In this document: piece by piece, positions 61,511 through 64,000 of the stretch | How positions within the stretch are numbered: position 1 is the stretch's first letter | Layout: every line of letters starts with the position of its first letter | Program-made: the position numbers and the translations under genes | Assembly (NCBI GenBank): GCA_020091685.1 | Contig: CM034603.1 | Location: forward strand, 26,008,298-26,072,297 | DNA length: 64,000 nucleotides | Reading direction: 5' to 3' | From: Lutjanus erythropterus | Taxonomy: Eukaryota > Chordata > Actinopteri > Lutjaniformes > Lutjanidae | Notes under the pieces: generated by a model | The model's input: only the letters and a program-made list of their open reading frames with translations | Told to the model about the DNA's origin: nothing | Database searches by the model: none

Positions 61511-61988
61511 CACTTTATTTTGCAGTAAACTAATAAGACGTAACAAGCTGACTTTGAATCAGATTAGACAGTATTAGACCCTTTTTAAACCATTATTAGA
61601 CTTTATTAGAGGGTGATTAAGCACACTTTACAACAGACATGTAATGTGAACTAAAAGTAATTGTCTCCCACTGTTTGACCCTTATTACACCTTATTAGAA
61701 GGTAATTAGGGACAGATTACAACAGAACTGTAAACTAAACTGAAATCGCGTATCTGTTACTTCCCCACTTAACAGTACGTAATACACTTTAGTTTACAGT
61801 GCAGTTCCGCTGTAATGTGTCCCTAATTACCCTCTAAGAAAATGAAAGTCACTAGTCTACTACTATTAATAAAGCATCTGATACTGTCTAAGAGCAGTAG
61901 TAAGAGCTTATTATTTCTAGTTTTTGTCTCTTTTCATACAAAATACAGCTTGTTACATCTTATAGGTGTGCTGTAAAATGAAGTGTGA
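61511..61988. mobile_element. Foldback (long inverted repeat) element, about 478 bp
   Basis: The left end CACTTTATTTTGCAGTAAAC, then TAATAAGACGTAACAAGCTG, is mirrored by a right end whose reverse complement reads CACTTCATTTTACAGCACAC, then CTATAAGATGTAACAAGCTG. Inner pairs such as TTAGAAGGTAATTAGGG and CCCTAATTACCCTCTAA are also inverted. No coding sequence. Confidence 0.65.
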
Positions 61989-62436
61989 CCGTTTTTTTCA
62001 GTATGCACACTTATTTTGTCATTTCCTTTGTATTTTGTTCTGAATGTTTTACTGTAACTGTACAGCGTGATGTGAAATGGGTGTGCGTGTCTGTGTTTGA
62101 CTCACTGATGTTGTAGGTGGGGGAGTCACATGTTTGATCCTGAGTCCATAAATGTCAATTCCTGATAACAGTAATAGTGCAACTGTTTGACACACATGTA
62201 CCCACCCACACACATGCACACACCGTGGCCCTTTATTACACACACATACTCAAAGATTACCACAACAGCGCACTGTACTGTACATGAAGCTGGTTTTAAC
62301 TATTAGAATTTATTAGAATTTGATATATGAATGAGTCAGGTGTCAGACTGTGAAGTAATGTGAAACAAAGTATGGAATCGGGGGGGGGACCGACTAGACG
62401 TTTAGATGAGGGGCGAAAGGATTTACTGTTCACACG

Positions 62437-62439
<3 letters not shown>

Positions 62440-62490
<51 letters not shown>
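62440..62490. repeat. (CA)n microsatellite
   Basis: About 25 uninterrupted CA units. Confidence 0.97.
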
Positions 62491-62492
<2 letters not shown>

Positions 62493-62879
62493 GAAAAGCA
62501 TTCCTCCCTGTGATTTTGGTCAGACTTTTGAAGGCATTGTGAAAGTGATGTGGTTTAAGTGTGAAGGAAGTAAATGCAGAGATCGAAACTCTGGAGCACA
62601 GATGAAAAACATAACAAAACCTCCATCCCGTCTACTGCAGCATCAGCCGTTAGGAACGAATTAAATTATTCTCACTGTTACATTTTTATGTCTTGTGATG
62701 TATACATGTTCCTGAGAGGGTTGTTAGGATCGTAGGGACAGTTTTCATGTGTGTGAACCTCTACAGGACCTCAGGCATGGGAACCAGAGAGGTCCTCCCT
62801 GACCAAACTTTGCACGGTGACCACAAAGGTAGTTTTTCTTCTCATTTGTGGGGCCGCTAGTTTCAAGTCAAGAGGAACA

Positions 62880-63280
62880 GGTATGGTTTTCTTATAACTT
62901 ACAGGATGACTGTGATTTTTCCAGCCAACCTCTTCAGTCCAGAAAAGTAAGGACCGCCCATTAAGGCAAATCTTTCTGGTAAGAGAACTGAACTATTAAC
63001 TAAAGTGAAATCACATATCCGCTACTTCCCCATTTAAAAGAAAATGTGAACCAGCTCTACCAAGTAAAGTCCAATATGATGCTGTGATTTGATCAGAAAA
63101 GTAGGCATTGGTCGTGGCCACTTTGCCAACTACATGAGTCCAGCCAGAGAAGGTGTGTTTCAGATCAGGAGAAGCAGTTGCCTTTTTCTTACAAGTTATT
63201 GGATGAGTATGATTTTTCCAGTCAACCGCCATCGGTTCAGTCAGGTAAAGGCTGCCCAAACTGCTCTCCGATAATGTGTT
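62880..63280 (-). repeat. Direct duplication of an approximately 100-bp block
   Basis: Copy 1 (62885-62980) and copy 2 (63180-63275) share TTTCTTA, GGATGA, TGATTTTTCCAG and TTCAGTC in order. On the minus strand both are open in the same frame across the shared part and read WKNHSHPVSYKK and WKNHTHPITCKK, each followed a few residues later by DLK. No gene family is recognised; the pair may belong to a dispersed repeat. Confidence 0.45.
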
Positions 63281-64000
63281 GTAGGTCAGTGGCCCCCAAT
63301 CTTTTTTTGCTTCAGAGAGCTTAATACAAAGTTTCATGTCTGTAAATTGTGAGCAGTTCAATTGAAAATGGCTTTTCAAATCAGATTGTGTCATTTGAAT
63401 AATTTTAACAGTCCTGAAAAAGTAAAACTATAAAGTATTTCATATAACAAAGAAAGCAAAAAAGGCGATTAAAGAGAATGAACAGAGCACTGCAGGAATG
63501 AGTCTATAAACTTGGACATGAGTAAGGATAATGACACCTCTGGTTCCCTCACCCCAAAGTCAATGGTTGCCTGTAATAAGTCAGTTTAAGAGATTTTCAC
63601 GTGTTGCTCTGTGACACAAAATAAGGTTTTATGTGTCTTATAAAAGGCAGTTGCTAACAAGGCTAAATGAGTCACTAAGTCGGGGAGAGGCAACGACCAT
63701 TGCGTAGGTCATTTATAGCCTAACAATAACTTTTCACTACTGGAGATTGTATTTCCATTTCAAAAATCATAAAAGTGGTGTTCATTTGTGAAAATTATCT
63801 TGGCGAATGTGAACATGTCAGTATCATAAACTTTTGTTTGCCACAGAGCTTATTTTCTGCTCTAATCCAAATGGAAAAAATCCCATTGGCTTTTTGGGGT
63901 GGGAGCCAGACAGGTGCCAAGTTCCGGATTAATCTGGAAAAATCCATCATCCCTGCAGCACTCTATAAACTTGATTTTATGTGTGACTCAAAAAAAACTA
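63281..64000. other. Right edge of the window, non-coding
   Basis: No supported gene. It starts with CAGTGGCCCCCAATCTTTTT at 63284, which looks like a hAT inverted-repeat end without a partner in the window. The last 160 bp look unique and include an imperfect palindrome at 63923-63938. Confidence 0.4.

Noticed and set aside
63284..63310. hAT-like terminus CAGTGGCCCCCAATCTTTTT
   Set aside because: No matching opposite end or target duplication found within the window, so not called as an element.

Overview
The window looks like genomic DNA of a teleost fish, most likely a percomorph. Three forkhead genes give clear protein matches. The spacer DNA is AT-rich, full of (CA)n/(TG)n and other microsatellites, and carries short dispersed repeats typical of spiny-rayed fish (TTAA-flanked MITEs, hAT-type MITEs, LINE 3' tails ending in ATTCTG repeats).

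The only protein genes I can support lie in the first 22.3 kb, all on the minus strand: foxq1 (21447-22292, one exon), foxf2 (15119-17642, two exons, one 1399-bp intron) and foxc1 (5251-6678, one exon). This is the FOXQ1-FOXF2-FOXC1 cluster of human 6p25, in the same order and relative orientation but packed into about 17 kb. FoxC1 and FoxF2 resemble the teleost 'a' copies more than the 'b' copies; that paralogue call is from memory of the families and is less certain than the gene calls. All three proteins are sequence-specific nuclear transcription factors. From family knowledge, FoxC1 acts in paraxial mesoderm, neural crest, anterior eye and vessels, FoxF2 in mesenchyme and pericytes, and FoxQ1 in epithelial and pharyngeal tissues.

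Layout: 1-5250 is the 3' flank of foxc1, with a candidate regulatory block at 100-830. 5251-6678 is foxc1, and 6679-15118 is its upstream spacer (candidate regulatory block 7690-8160, GATA microsatellite, LINE tail, dispersed repeat). 15119-17642 is foxf2. 17643-21446 is a spacer with one dispersed repeat and a TTATG satellite. 21447-22292 is foxq1, with a TATA box about 170 bp upstream of its ATG.

From 22.3 kb to 64 kb I find no convincing coding exon. This 41.7-kb stretch, on the side where EXOC2 lies in other vertebrates, holds mobile-element remnants and a few unique-looking blocks that could be enhancers. Elements include a 598-bp palindromic MITE next to the foxq1 promoter, a hAT MITE nested inside another repeat with a near-perfect 8-bp target duplication, a LINE reverse-transcriptase tail fragment, paired TTAA MITEs near 59-60 kb, a foldback element at 61.5 kb and a duplicated block at 62.9-63.3 kb. 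The most specific possible regulatory signal is a near-consensus RFX X-box at 31791-31804 beside a forkhead site at 31740-31748. I found no bacterial-type system, CRISPR array, rRNA or functional tRNA.
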